Assembly (NCBI GenBank): GCA_009599575.1
Contig: VWND01000010.1
Location: 454,501 to 518,500, forward strand
Origin: Blumeriella jaapii
Lineage: Eukaryota; Ascomycota; Leotiomycetes; Helotiales; Drepanopezizaceae
Length of the DNA stretch: 64,000 bases
Reading direction: 5' to 3'
Shown: positions 22,601 to 36,100 of the stretch, one piece after another
How positions within the stretch are numbered: position 1 is the first letter of the stretch
Layout: every line of letters begins with the position of its first letter
Notes under the pieces: model-generated
Told to the model about the DNA's origin: nothing
Databases searched by the model: none
The model's input: only the letters and a program-made list of their open reading frames with translations
Translations under genes and position numbers: made by a program

Positions 22601-23459
22601 AGAGAATTTTGTGTGTACGAGCCAGGCGGGGTCTTTTTGGGTCACAGAACGGCGCGAGCAATGATACAGCTGTTGGTTGGCCTTGGGTGTTCCGGGATTT
22701 AGAAATTGTCAGTTTATAGAGTTTGCGTTGTAGTTAAGATTGCGAAAACGATTGTTCCCCAAGTGAAGCCTGGTGATGTACTTTACCTCATTTACCAATA
22801 CCGTGAAACCAATCAAGACTGCTATTTACACAAGAGACTTCTACCTCACGTGACATGTTCTGAGTCGGAATCCCAGAATCAACCGAGATTCTTACTCGCT
22901 TAGCTCCGTGTGCTAGACGAGCCATTGTTGACTTCTACTACATATGAACAGTACTTTTGTTGTACTACTGTAAGTTGGCTTGGCGTGAGATGGCGTGGAA
23001 CTACCCTACCCAAGCTTTCTGGCTGGGTACCGGGTGCGTGAAACATGGTCATGTCGTTCATCCGTGACTGTCGATGTCAAGGGCTGGCAGGTGGGCACGT
23101 GCGATTTACGGTACAGTACTTCATCACGTTTGTGGTCTTCTGGTCGAGTGAATATCTCACATGAAATATGAGTCAAGAGATCATTTACCTTCTCAAAGAT
23201 TTTGCAAGAAGTGGATTTTGGGCCGGTGCCTCAAAGAGGGAGGGGGGACGGCGATGAATAGGGAGTTTTACTGTTTATACTGTACTGTAGGTATGCTCAA
23301 GTACTGGTTAGCTTAAGGTGAGCCTTCATTCCCCAAAGAGGAGAGGGATCCGTAACACGAGTCTTCCGAGGGAGGTACGGTTCATCGCTCGACCAAGTAG
23401 AGTCGATAAAAAAGCAGATACGAAAGTAGCAAAGAAAGGGTAAAAATACCTCAGTAAGA
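22601..23459. other. Intergenic stretch
   Basis: No gene recognised. GTACAGTAC/TACTGTACTG words occur near 23,110 and 23,279. Only short, featureless frames are present. Confidence 0.45.
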
Positions 23460-23627
23460 GTCACGTGCAAGTCAGATGACAACATGATCACGTGAGTGAT
23501 CACTAGCATGTGCGTACCACCACTACCCCATATCCTTGCACCCGCATAGCGAGTAGAAAGACTTACAGATCTCAACCCATGATATTTTAGAATAGCCTTT
23601 ACTGTATCACCAACTTGTGATATCAAC
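23460..23627 (-). repeat. Dispersed ~165-bp repeat, copy B
   Basis: Read on the minus strand, this matches the stretch at 59,883-60,043 on the plus strand over its whole length with a few gaps. Landmarks in order are GTTG-TATCACA-GTTGGTGAT, TTGA-ATCTGTA-GTCT, ATATGGGGTAGTGGT, GCTAGTG-TCA, CGTGAT and ACGTGAC. By eye about three quarters of positions agree. It has no clear terminal repeats or coding capacity. Confidence 0.7.
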
Positions 23628-25943
23628 AGAAAGCATTCTCGAGAAGCTTTGCGGTCCTACCCTATGTACGCAATCATGTACGCCATCGCGGAAACGAACG
23701 ATGCGGTGCTCGATCAAAAGCATTTATGCTTGCAGCTGGAAATCGCTTGCCTTGCGAGTTCGAGCGGTGGGAGGCTCTCGCAGGCTCTCGCAGGCTAGTC
23801 CAGTGGAGAGAAAGAGGGGGGCGGCTCTACTTCTACCGTACTACTCGGATCTCCTGCTCTGCTGTAAGCAGTCGTCCAAGATCTGCTCCCCGGCATTACA
23901 GCGAGATTCCGGTCCGAGTCCGCGTCTTGAGGTCTCGAGTCCTCCTCCGTCGTCCATCTATGAGTCCGTGAGTCTGTGCAGCAGCTCGCCTGGTGCGTTG
24001 AGTACTGCGATCACAATGGACTGCTGTGATGTCCGGCGGAAGATCCGCGCGTCCTTTGCTGCGATTAGTAGTGCAAATGTACGCTGTTTCGCTTCAATAG
24101 ACTGTATACTAGGTAGACAGCTCCGCAAGGCTGCAAGCAAGTGGCTACAGGCACATCATCTATCATGCCATGCGGGATTACAGGTCTTGATTTCCCGCAT
24201 GGATACATGTACGCGCGTCTACCGGATAGACTACTCACAGCATACCTATCAAGGAAAGGCAAGTACTCTCCCTAGGCTTGAGACATTTCCAATGTACTGT
24301 ACATGTAGACAGGATACATTAGCGCACGACAACGAACTAGGTCGGAACTAAGAACGGGGAAACGCCATGATCTGAGACTTGCAGCCAACATGTACTTCCA
24401 GATCAAGATCAATCGATGTTCCCCTGCGCATCGGCTTCGCAGTAGCCCATCTTGAACCGTCCCAGCAACCGGACCATATCTGAATATCTCCGAGTAGAGA
24501 GCGATCGAAGCTAAGACTCCCGGCGTTCGTCACATTCTGCGACTTTCAAAAAATGGCATTCCTGTTCTCGCCGGTACTTGCAGCCCAGTGATCATGGCTT
24601 ACTCCCTACTCTACCGTCTGGCGTAAACATTTCCTGCTAGGATTTCTGTCCGGCAATGCATGTGCACTGACTCCCCCTGTCGTCTCTTCCTACCTAATGG
24701 AGCAAGTACTCCTGGTGGATGCAAGATCATAGCGTGACCGCGTAGACCGTGGCTTCTCTTGGCCAACGTGTTCGGAAATCTGCACGTTTTCGGCTTCGAA
24801 CGTCATTTTCTCCCGTAACCTTTCACTGCACGCAATCACACTAGGTCAGTATACAGAAGTAGAATGCTTCTTGATCATGCATCCTTGAATTCGTCTCGCC
24901 TGTGGTTGAATGGATGGATGGATGGACGGATAGGTAACCCCTCTTGGGATCGGACGTGGGGCGAACACCAGAGGCCCATCATATCACGTCTAACTTGGAG
25001 GCTTCTTGCTCATAGGTTGGCTCGCAGTCTACTATTCTTTTCTTGTCGGCTCTCGGCAGGTACGCTAGACCGACCTCGCACTCGCAGTAGAAGTCGGCGG
25101 TGCCTGCTCTGCTCAGTCCACGACCAAGAAGTTTCGATGAGCTCGGAATAACTTTCCTTGACAGGAGGTACCAAGAGATAGGATCAAGCTGCTGAGTGGA
25201 TGTTATCTGCTACCTACGTAGGAGCCTACTACGTGGCAAGAAGCAGGCGGCCTTTCACCACGTATTGTACCGGCCGCGAAACCAAGTTAGCAATCCCCAG
25301 AGTAGTAACCAGAACGAATGACCAAACTGTATCTTCCAAGTGCGCTCATGTTAACCATTCCTGATCGGTTTTTACAAGCTTGTGTGCAGCCACTCCCTCG
25401 AAGCTCTCTCCTCTACGATAACTGGTCCGCTAAGCGAGGACCGAGGCTTAAGCGAACATCCGTCTCCCTTTGTTTACTTTCGCGATTAGTCTTTGCTTTC
25501 ATTATTAGTTCATTGGAAATGACAAGAACGTCTATGCCCAGAGCGAGTACTGCATAGGTAGTTGACAAGCAAAAGTTGACGGGATTATGCCAGGCACTCG
25601 CTCGGGATAGGTATTCCATCAGCCCTTTTCAATCTCCTCACGGCAGAGCCTGGAGGGTTTTGCTTGTTCTTTACTGTGGTTTGGGGTCGTTTTGCTTCGT
25701 CTTGAGAAAATTGTTCTGCACCACATGAATTTGCATAGATCATTTTTCATTAAATCTCCGTGATGTACCTAAACATGGAGAAGGGGTAGACTTTTAGGGA
25801 AGGGGGATAGAGATATGAGAATCGGAACGATGGTATTTTGTCTATAACGCCTGCACCTTCAAAGAATCCCACCGTGTGAACTGATCAAGCAAACCTACGA
25901 AGTATGGGCCCACAAGTCGAGGAAAATTCCAATCTTCTGAAAA
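23628..25943. other. Intergenic stretch before ADE6
   Basis: The longest frame (23,617-24,351, plus, 244 codons) has no domain and no homologue I recognise, so I leave it uncalled. The stretch holds an ATGG repeat near 24,908-24,926. The last part, near 25,700-25,940, is probably the ADE6 3' UTR. Confidence 0.4.
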
Positions 25944-28900
25944 TCAACCCACCCACCTCCGAGCACTCTTGAACATCCGTATCCACGGCCCAAACTCGCC
26001 CCATCCCTCAACCAAGTTCCCAGGAACAAAGCTCCCCACATCCGCCAAAACCGTGCGCTCCGGATGCGGCATCATAGCCAACACCCTCCCATCCAAACTC
26101 CTTACGCCCGCAACGCCCTGGGGACTACCATTTGGATTCGCCGGGTACCTTTCCGTCACTTCGCCCCTGTTGTCCGTATACCTGAGCGGCACGAGCCCGC
26201 GCTCATTCGCGGCCTCTAAGTCCGGCAAGCTGGGAAACACGGCGCGGCCTTCCCCGTGGGAGACGACAATGGGCATAGATGTGCCGTCCATACCATGTAG
26301 GAAGACCGAGGGTGATTTCTTGTTGTCTTGTATCTTGACCATGCAAACCCGAGCTTCGAACTGCTCGCTCTCATTCTGTAGAAAGGTGGGCCAGTGCTGC
26401 GTGCCGGGGATGAGCTCTGCGATACGCGAGAGCATTTGACAGCCATTGCAAACGCCCAGTGTAAACGTATCAGGACGAGCAAAGAACTTTTGGAACTCGG
26501 GACGAGCGTTTTCTTTGTGCATTAGGATTGATTTAGCCCAACCCTGGCCCGCACCTAGGACGTCGCCGTAGGAAAAGCCGCCGCAGGCCGCGATACCGAC
26601 GAAATCGGAGAGCGTGCGGCCCGATATTATGTCGGTCATGTGGACGTCTATGGGATCGAAGCCGGCCGCTTTGAAGGCAAAGGCCATTTCAGCATGGCCA
26701 TTGACGCCTTGCTCGCGGAGGATGGCGACGCGGGGGAGCTTCGTGAACACGGAGGTTATGGACGAGGTAAGGGGGAGGATGTTCTCTTTTGGGTCAAAGG
26801 TTAGCTTGTAGCGGAGGCCCGGGTCGCGGTCGTCGCGGATGGAATCAAACTCCAAGGCGGCGCAATCAATGTTATCGCGAATGCGCTGCATTTGATAGGA
26901 TGTGAAGGCCCACATTTGTTGCATCTCGGAACGGCGCATGTGGAGGACTGACTGCTGGCCGTAACGAATGGAGAGTTCTTGCTTGGCTGCTGCAGGAACA
27001 CGGCCGATTGTTCGGACCATTCCTTTGGGGGGGCCGCACGTGGCGAAGCAACTTCTGAACCTCGTTTCGTCCGATTTGCGGACTTGAAATATAGCGCCTA
27101 ATTCTTCGTTGAAAAGAGAGTCCAACACATCCGAAAGCCCGGAGCTCTTTGTGAAGCCGTCGATCATCAGTTCAGCACCGCATCGACCAGCGAACATCAT
27201 CTCAGCGACTGTTGTGATCAAACCACCATCTGATATATCATGGTAGGCGAGAACAACTCCAATCTCGTGCATTTGAACTATAGCGTCGAAGTAGTCCCGG
27301 ATCAGATCGGCATCTCTAACATCGGGTGCTTCATGCCCAAGCTGGTTGAAGGTTTGAGCAAGTGCCGAGCCTCCCAGAGCTTTGTGGCCCTGAGCGAGAT
27401 CAACGTACATAAGTACAGTCTCACCAACATCCTCGAGCCTTCGAAGGGCTGGAGTCCAAGTGTTCCGCACGTTTGCAACAGGTGCAAAGGCCGAGATGAC
27501 GACGGTCATAGGAGCAGTGACGCTTTTGGTGTCCCCGGTCTTATGGTCTTTCCAGGATGCCTTCATTGAAGTAGAATCCTTGCCTACAGGAATGCTAATA
27601 CCCAGAGCTGGGCATAGCTCCATACCAATAGCATGTACTGCCTCATAGAGAGCGGCACCTTCACCAGGGTGATTAACTGCAGACATCCAGTTTGCGGATA
27701 GTTTGACTCGAGCCAAATCACCCTCACTGGCGCGGAGGATGTGTGCAGCAGCCAGGTTCATTAAGGACTCGGCAACAGCCATCCTGGCAGATGCTGCCGG
27801 CGATATGAGAGCAAGATTTGGCTTGTCGCCCATACTCATAGCTTCTCCAGTCTTGATCTTATCGCCGATATTTAGCGCTGTTACAGTTACAGCAACATCT
27901 GCAACTGGAGTTTGCCATGGTCCAACCATTTGATCTCTGACAGTCATTCCCCCGACTGAACGGTCTCCAATAGTGACCAGGAATGATTTTGAGCCAACAG
28001 CCGGCAGATGAAAGACTCGTTCAACCGCCTTCCTGAGAAGATCGTGTTCGGGAATCTGCGGGTATTCATTGACGAGAGCTTGTTTACCATTGAAAATTTT
28101 CAAGACGGGTTTCACCGACGTGACGATTCGATCCAATCTCCTACCCTTGGGGAAGAGGAGTGACATTGGCATGTCAATAGGTTTAGGATACTCGTTGGAT
28201 TCCCTGTCGGTTAAAACAAGACTCCCTTGACCATTTGAACCCATCTTCGTAACGGTGCCGACATCGGAAAATCCACAACGCTCCCGATTGGCAACGCTGG
28301 TAAATCTACTCATGTTCTCTTTGTTGACAATCATCACGTATCTTTCTTGGGCTTCGCAACACCAGATTTGCAGGGGACTCATACTCCTGTCTGCATTTTC
28401 GACTTGGCGGAGTTCGAACGTACCCCCAAATCCAGCATCCTTGACCAACTCTGGCAAAGCATTGGAGAGGCCCCCAGCGCCAACGTCGTGAATGAAGGCA
28501 ATGGGATTGTTGTCTCCAAGAGCCACGCAAGCATTGATGACCATCTGGGCTCGGCGTTCCATCTCAGGGTTACCTCGCTGAACACTATCAAAGTCCAGCT
28601 CCACAGAGCCTTCTCCGGAGGCATTACTCGATGCAGCACCTCCACCAAGACCGATCAGCATAGCTGGACCACCGAGAACGATGATGTGGGCTCCCTCTCT
28701 AACATCACGCCCGTCTTTCAAAGCGTGTTGAGGTCTGACGGTACCAACACCACCTGCAATCATGATTGGCTTGTGATAACCCCTAATGTCGTGCACGTCG
28801 ACATCAGTGTCTATATCGGCGAGAAGCGTGCGGAAACACCCAGTCAAGCAAGGTCGGCCGAATTCATTGTTGAATCTGGCGCTACCAATAGGAGCTTCGA

Positions 28901-30254
28901 GCATAATGTCTAGACTACTCGCATAGTGTGCTGGCTTTCCGAAATCGACTTCCCAGGGCTGTTTGTGCTCAGGGATCAATAGGTCTGAGACCCAGAATCC
29001 GCAAAGACCCGCTTTGGGGCTCGATCCTCGGCCTACAGCACCTTCATCTCTGATCTCACCACCGGAGCCGGTCGCAGCTCCTGGGAACGGGGAAATAGCA
29101 GTTGGATGATTGTGTGTCTCAACCTGTTGTTTCCTTAGCATTCTTTTAGAGTAGAGTCATCATGTTTCCAAGTTACGCACCTTGATAAGAAAATGGACCT
29201 TCTCCTTGGTCTGTCTCCAGCTACCAGTAGAATAGTCAGGCGCCCAGAAACTAGCCATTTCTCCCTCCAATACCGCCGCGTTATCGCTGTAGGCAGAAAC
29301 GGTGTATTTGGGGTTCCCTTTGTGGGTGTTCTGAATCATTTCGAAGAGAGATTTGCCCATCGAAATCCCATCGATGGTCCATTTTGCGTTGAATTGCTTA
29401 TGCCGGCAATGCTCAGAGTTAACCTGCGCGAACATGAACAGTTCGATGTCGTGGGGATCTCTGCCAAGCTTCTTGTCTGTCATTCAATTAGCATGCAACT
29501 TGGTAACACCCCACGTGTATTATTTCCAGAGCCCCTGGGGCAATGTAGGTAGGCGCATCGTACTCACAAGCCTGAACCAAATACTCCATCTCTGGCCGAT
29601 CAAGTGCAAGCCCTCTCAACTTGTTGTACGCCTCCAGCACCTCCAGCCTCTGGTCGTCATCACCTCCCAGTTGGATCACTTCTAACGGATACGGCTGCTC
29701 CTCGGCAAACATTCTGTTCATATCTGGCGCTTCTTTTTCAAAATTTTCCGTCATCCGGTCGTACAGCACATTTTTAAACAGCACATCCGCATCTGGCTTC
29801 CCGTCATCTTCCCAGTCAAGCAGGATGACCCGCCCACGCTCGATGCGCTGCAGGCCAGATTTGAGGCCGCAGACATGAGCGATACTGGTGGCTTTGGAAC
29901 TCCAGGGAGATATGTTGCGCGGAGTGATGTAGTAGACACAGCTCATGCTACCCGGGTTCTTGAGGATCTCGCTGGACTCCGAATCAGAGTCGGGGAGCAG
30001 CTGACGGAGTTTGGCCTGGATGGTCTGCTGGTGGGTTACCTCGGAATTTCCCAAGAGATTCTCCACGCCCGGTCGTAGAGCGAGAACATTACGATTGTTC
30101 GACTTACCTGATCTGATGCATCCTTGAAATGTACATAGTACACCCAGCATCCTCGGACTCGTGTGCACCGAGCCCCCGTTGCATTGATATTGCTCTTGAT
30201 CTTCGTCGCGTCGGCCGACGTGAAGCAGGACTCTCCTGAGACGGTGACAAACAT
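25944..30254 (-). CDS. ADE6: Phosphoribosylformylglycinamidine synthase (FGAM synthase, FGAR amidotransferase)
   Basis: It catalyses the ATP- and glutamine-dependent conversion of FGAR to FGAM, the fourth step of purine synthesis, in the cytosol. Four exons: 30,254-30,108, 30,039-29,568, 29,476-29,181 and 29,123-25,944, all in phase, giving 1,364 residues, the usual eukaryotic length. The start is the ATG of MFVTVSGES. Landmarks in order are [13 protein letters not shown] in the N-terminal part, [22 protein letters not shown] at the 306 junction, two PurM-like halves ([30 protein letters not shown]), and a C-terminal class I glutaminase. The nucleophile lies in GVCNGCQM (first Cys about residue 1,197) and the His-Glu pair in MMPHPERT (about 1,325 and 1,327). 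The third intron carries a poor but usable GTGCGT donor. Divergent from the PQ-loop gene across 354 bases. Confidence 0.96.
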
Positions 30255-30608
30255 CGTCGCGATGCTTCGCGATACTTGAAAGAGAGGTTGTAGAAAACGG
30301 CGGGGTCGAGGAGGGGAAAACTCACCACGGAAAATGGTTAGCCCGGGCCACTCTTGCCAAGACTTTACTGTCCGGCCATCGGTGTTTTGATATTCCGACG
30401 GAGCTCTCGACCCAAAAGATCTCGACAAGTTTGTCTTGCACACGGTATACCACATCTATCGCCTTCGACGAACACGAAAGACGCAGAACACGACGCACGA
30501 AACTCTGCTACTATAGGATCTTTCATTTCCAATTGCTCCGTACAAACAGTTCAGACTCTGCCCTTCAGGTTCCTACCTCGCCGTCGCGTCTCCGGTCATA
30601 TCTGCAGG
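30255..30608. promoter_or_regulatory. Shared promoter region of ADE6 and the PQ-loop gene
   Basis: The two genes are divergent with start codons 354 bases apart, so their promoters must lie within this gap or overlap. I see no clear TATA box and assign no specific factor site. Confidence 0.5.
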
Positions 30609-31540
30609 ATGGGTATTGTATCACTAGTACTGGGCTCCCTCGCTCCTATTTTTATAGTAGTGTCGCCCCTCACCTCATACTCAGACCAGACGTACTCAAT
30701 ACACAAGAACAAGTCGAGTGCCGGCTTCTCTTTGGACATTCCGCTGATCATGTTGGTCGCCTCCGCCTTCAGGTAGGTGCAGCTCCGGCCGAGCGAGCAA
30801 GTAAGCATCCCCAGCCTGCCAACTGTGCTAACCAACCCGCAGAGTATTCTACTACCCTGGGGCACAGTTTGATACAGCGTTGCTCATCCAATCGTTCATC
30901 ATGATAGCCATCCAGTTGGTGTTGTTGAAGGTTGCGCTGGACCACCGACCCGGCCCGTCTTCGAAAGGGGGAGAAATGGCGAGCCCGTTCGCTGGTGCTA
31001 GAGAAGGGGAGTTCGGTATCCAGCGACCGTACAATTTCTGGCAGTGGAAGTCGCCGAAGCCGTGAGTCCCTTTGGAGCCTCTGCGGAACCTTACCTAACA
31101 GAAATGCCCACAGATACTGGCAGTTCATCATGTATATGTTCATCGCCCTTGTGTGCAACGAGCTCGTGCTCTCCGCACTCCCCAGTGTATATGTCATCTA
31201 CTCTGCCTGTCTTGGGATAGCCGGCCTCTCGATCGAAGCCACATTGCCCGTGCCGCAAATCCTCTCGAACCACAGACTGCGATCTTGCAAGGGCTTCAGG
31301 TTCTCCGTGCTCGCCAGCTGGATTGCTGGTGACGTTATGAAGATGGCTTGGTTCTTCACAGCCACCAGTGAAATCCCGTGGACGTTCAAGCTCTGTGGTA
31401 TTTTCCAGATGTGCTGCGACTTTTACTTGGGCTTCCAGTATTGGATGTACGGTGATGGAGAACCGGTCGTCAAGGGCCACGAACTTGGCATGCGGCCAAA
31501 CGGCCTTGCGCATGGATTTGCGGACAAAGACATACGCTAG
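30609..31540 (+). CDS. PQ-loop membrane protein (SLC66A2/Any1-like)
   Basis: Three exons (30,609-30,772, 30,843-31,061, 31,114-31,540) give 269 residues. The introns have GTAGGT and GTGAGT donors, and a CTAAC branch site precedes each acceptor. The protein is mostly membrane-spanning. The first PQ-loop region reads IVVSPLTSYSDQTYSIHKNK followed by SAGFSLDIPLIML; a second reads GLSIEATLPVPQILSNHR near residue 185 and ends in a hydrophobic FKLCGIFQMCCDFYLGFQYW. A short Ser/Gly/Glu-rich cytosolic loop separates the halves. The layout matches the family of human SLC66A2 (PQLC1) and yeast Any1, which acts on endosome/trans-Golgi lipid asymmetry. That role is inferred from family resemblance. Confidence 0.85.
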
Positions 31541-33115
31541 GATAGACGGATGTATGAGGTTTTGAAAAAGATGGAATGGCAAACAACGCTGCACCTGCGA
31601 CTGTACCGTTCCACGATTGCCTTCAGAGCAGCGAGCTCTTCTCTCGGATGCAGTCTACAGTCTCGGTGTCAAAATTGGCTGCCTCAAAGGGTGGGTTGAT
31701 TGTTTGTGATTGGCCGCAGATCTGATCGACATCGAATGGAGTTTTCGATGTGTTCGAAAGCCCAGGATCATGTGCGTGCGAAACCTAGGGTTGGCCGCTT
31801 CAGGGGTGAGATGGGGGAAGTTGGGTCGCCAGTGTTTGCTCGAAGTTGTTGATGCATTTGAAGCCGATGAATTACCCCTGCAAGCTCACCAGAATTCACT
31901 CGTTATCAGCGGCCGATGCTGCAGACTCGATCACTTATCGGATTTACATGCCAACAGCCGCGGAATCTGTACCAATTTCCCAAGAAAGCAATGCGAAGAG
32001 GGGACTCGACCGAGGACTGCGTTGGGCACAGACTCGTGGAGTGATCAAGGTTGAGTGAGAGGTGAGAGCGGCTCGGTTAATTTTGAGCACAACAACATCA
32101 ACAAATCACCATTTCGGCCAGACGCAATGGTGTCGACGAGAAGGAGGAAAGGCTCGGAAAGCGTGGAAGAAGATGCTGGTACCAACATGCAGCTGGCCCA
32201 ATTCGAATTGACTCGGAGGACAATCAAACGGTGATCTCAGAGCAGCCTTTGTAATGCATTCACCCATAGTACAGTACAGCTGCTGCTGGTGCTTCACACA
32301 GCAAAACGAGCTCTCATGCCTCCGCTGTTAACATTATCTTTGTTCTCCGAGTCCACTCTCGCTGCTGTCCCCGTCCTCGCTGCCTTCGCTAGCGCCAAGG
32401 GTGCCTTTCCCGCCGACCTACAAAAGGTCGCTCCCCCGACCTTCAACCTCTTCTTCCTTTCCTTCCACCACAACCTCTCCCCAGATTCGTTTCCGCACTC
32501 CAAACCCCGACTCCAATACGCTCCACGGTAAACGATCTATTCCCCTGCGCTTGCTTCTCGATCCCTCGATGCTGATCGTCTTCTGCAGCTTCGCACGCTG
32601 ACCAAAGTCAACAACATAAATCAACAAACATAAGGCAAGTCTATCTCACTTCAGAGCCTGCTCTCCTCTTTCATCTCTACCATCACATCAGCTGTACAGG
32701 CAACCTATCATGCTCTGCTTGCTGTTATAACGTACCCTGATACCATCTTTGTATCGGGGAGATTACAAGTTCTTCCCCTTTGCGCAGCATGATTGCCAAC
32801 CACACTCTTGTCATCTCCACCACCCAAACATACCATTCCCAGCACCTTCCTTCCTCTCCACTCGGAACCTCGCCATTCTACATTACTTCTTGCTCCTACC
32901 AGTTTGTCTCGCTATCTCAGCGACGTTATCGAACTCCCCCAAGAGTTTGGCTTTCAAACATTTCAATCTGGGCACTTGGAAATTACCATCCACCCCAGCT
33001 TCGTCCATCCACCTTCCCCACCACGCCACACTCACCTTTGGCACACGCGCAAGTCTTACAAAAGTTACTAATGCTAATCTCCATCCTCGAACAGAATCCC
33101 CTACGAACCTCTAAA
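31541..33115. other. Intergenic region between the PQ-loop and Myb-like genes
   Basis: No supported gene. One 80-codon frame at 32,289-32,531 begins with a hydrophobic stretch, but its continuation is Phe/Ser/His-rich and featureless. The CT-rich part from about 32,640 to 33,115 has the look of a fungal promoter and 5' leader for the Myb-like gene. Confidence 0.4.
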
Positions 33116-36100
33116 ATGCCAAACTGGAAATCCTACGAATCCTCCGTCCGACTTCTGTCGGCTATCATCGCCGCCCACCCTGGTCTTAAGCTGAACTACG
33201 ATGGTACGTTTGCATAATATCTCTTTCCCTCTCGCCGCGTCGCCCTCACTCCTCCGTGATTTCTTCCATCACTCTGTTGCTGTCGTCCCTGATAGGGTTT
33301 CCTTGTATAGACATTGGCCGATTCTACGGTGATGGCGCCAACTACAAGTCTGTCTGGCGTCGGATGACCATCATCAACCAGAACGCGAAGGCCATCGCCG
33401 CCGCCGTTGAAGCTGGTCAAGATCCCTTCCGGGTTCCGCTGGGTGACGGCCGTCAGACCTCAGGTAGCCTCTCTGCGTTCCACGTCCTGCCTTTCGAGGT
33501 GACACTGTTACACATTTCGTTTTTACGTTCTGTTTTCTACTTCTGCCTTTTCAGATTTCGTTGTTGATGTCTATCAGCCATCTCGGCCCGATTTGGCGGT
33601 GACTGCACACAGTCTGCCGTTGAGAACCGCTTCCGCCGCATCAAGTCTGATGCCAAACTCATCAACTATGCTGTCAACAAGGGTATCGACCCAATTACCC
33701 TCAATATTGGAGACACTGATGGCAGTGTTGCCAAGAGAGTAACTGGTTAGGCTCTTACAAGTTCCTTCAACATCATACCTGCATAATTATGCCTCTCCTT
33801 TCTCTTATGTGCACGTTGCACAGCTCCGCCCGTTGGATGTTGTATCTTGTCGTCTTCTCTGTCCTTTTATTGATCGAGATTCTCCAGACATTGCAGCGTG
33901 CTATGGCTCAGACACAACCGCCGGCGCGATTCGCGGCGCTTGCAAACGCCAGGTTGTTCCCATCCTCAAGAAAATCAAGGCCTGCAGAGCTGCGGGTGGA
34001 GATCCCAAGGATCTGGCCATTGATCAGGTTTGGGTTGGTGGGAAGACTGGTACTGCTTCTTGCATTGCACACCATACTTGCCTCATTATTGCTTTTTGGT
34101 CTTTTCTTTTTCTATTTGACTTTTTTTGAGTGCTTCTTTACATTTGTTATTGATGGTTCTTTCCTTCCAGACATCTCCCTCTTCCACGACTTCGAAGCCA
34201 CCAATTCCGCCCTTAGGCATTCTGTATCCTGCCAAAGCAATCCCCTCCTGAAAAAGCTCACCGAACGCGCTGTATGGGAGCCGATACCAAGGATTTGGCG
34301 ATCATGGACATTTGGCTCGGTGGCAAGAATGGTACCTTGCTCACACCATGACCTTCTGCAATAAACTTCCTTGCTGCTTATTTCTCCTTCTTCCCCCTGG
34401 CTTTTGCTGGCTGTGGTATTGATTTGTTCGCGGCTGTAGATCTTGCGAAGTACTTCGGATCAGACGCCACCCCTAGCTCAATCAAAAACGCATACGGCCG
34501 CCAGGTCCGCCCCGCGATTAAAATGCTGACTGATTGCTATGCTGCGGGTGGTGATGCTAAAGACCTTTGTCTTGAGCAGATTCTGATCGGTGGCAAAAAT
34601 GGTAGCCGCTTACTTCCTTCCTTCTGCATACTACCATTCACTACCCATGGCATATCCCGACTGCTTCTTTGTTATGGCTTTCTGCTGTATGCTATCTCTG
34701 ATAAGTCGTCATTGATCTTCTTCTTGGGGAGAAATTGCTCTCTCTTCGGCCAAGAGGGATGATATTTGGTTGCTGCACTTTTCTGCTTTGCATAGCTCAC
34801 ATTTCCGTCTGTTCGAGTTCATTCCCTTTAATTTGGCATTGATGTCCTTTTTACAGAGATCCAGAAACGCTTTGGCTCACACGCCACCAAGGGCGGTCTC
34901 TCGAAACACCTTTCCCGCGATATCAAGCCAAAAGCTGCGTTGCTCCAGGAGGCATTAGATCGGGGTGATGATCCGAAGGATGTCATTTTGTTCGAGAACC
35001 TCCGAGACGGCAAGTCAGGAACGGGTAGATTCAGGCTCTTATCTTCCAGCACTTTACGCAATTTCCTAGTGTTCTATGTTGCTTCTTGCACCATGTTAAC
35101 GGTCCGATAGAGATTGTTCGCTTCTACGGTAGCGACTGCACTAAGAACGGTCTCGTAGCTCACTACCGCCGAGACATTCAGCCCAACGTCAATGATCTCA
35201 GGTCTGCTGTTGATCAAGGCGAAGATCCAAAAACAGTAGTGCTTTATGAGAATGTGCGGACCAAGGGTGCTGGAAAAGGTTCATCTTCTTTTCCCGACCT
35301 CCGATCAGCCTTGTCCACTCTCTGTGCCTTCTTACTCGTTGCATTCTTTCTTTCTTTGTTTAAGAACCAATTATCCTGGGTCTTTTTTTCAACAATTTCA
35401 GCCACGGTTCAAAAGTCTTGCTCTCCAAAGCTTCTTTCCAAGCGTTAAGAGCCATATTAATTCTGATCCAGAGATGGCTAGCCTCATGGGCAGCGACGTT
35501 ACTTCCAGCGGTCTCAGATTCCAATTCGGAGATCGCATTCGGCCCATTGGCATGCGACTCATGGAAATGAGGGCCGCCGGGAAGGACGCCAAGGACCTCG
35601 ATCTAGACAGTCTTCACAGCGCTAAAGGCAGAAGATGTCAGATTTATTTTCGTCTCGTCACAGCACAGCCCATCTGGCAGCACATTTTGAGTCACCTATT
35701 GACCCCAATCAGATATCAGCAAATACTTTGGCCGCGACAGTACCGCGGGTGGTATCCAGTTCCAATTCCGTAGCATCAAGGCCCATGCCCAGCTCCAAAA
35801 GGCTTGCTACGATTCCGGGAATGACCCTCAAACCCTCGTTTTTAGCTGCGGCAAGAGCAGCTCCAGTGGAAACAAAAACACATGTACACACTTGCCTTTG
35901 CACCCTTCCGTTATCGCATCCACTTTCACACGTACTGTTTTTTTGAGGAGCATGTATTGATTGGACTCTAGAGATGGCTCGAGTCATGGGCAGTGACACC
36001 ACCGTCGATATGCTTAAGTGGCAATTCCGCCGCTTGAAAGCTGGGGCTCGCATGCAGCATGCTTTTCTGGAGCGTGGCATGGATCCTAAGCATGCGCCGT

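Noticed and set aside
23617..24351. 244-codon plus-strand frame
   Set aside because: No domain or familiar motif and odd composition; it could be a lineage-specific gene, but nothing supports it.
30609..31540. Sterol isomerase (EXPERA) identity for the membrane protein
   Set aside because: The paired P-Q loop segments and helix pattern fit the PQ-loop family better.
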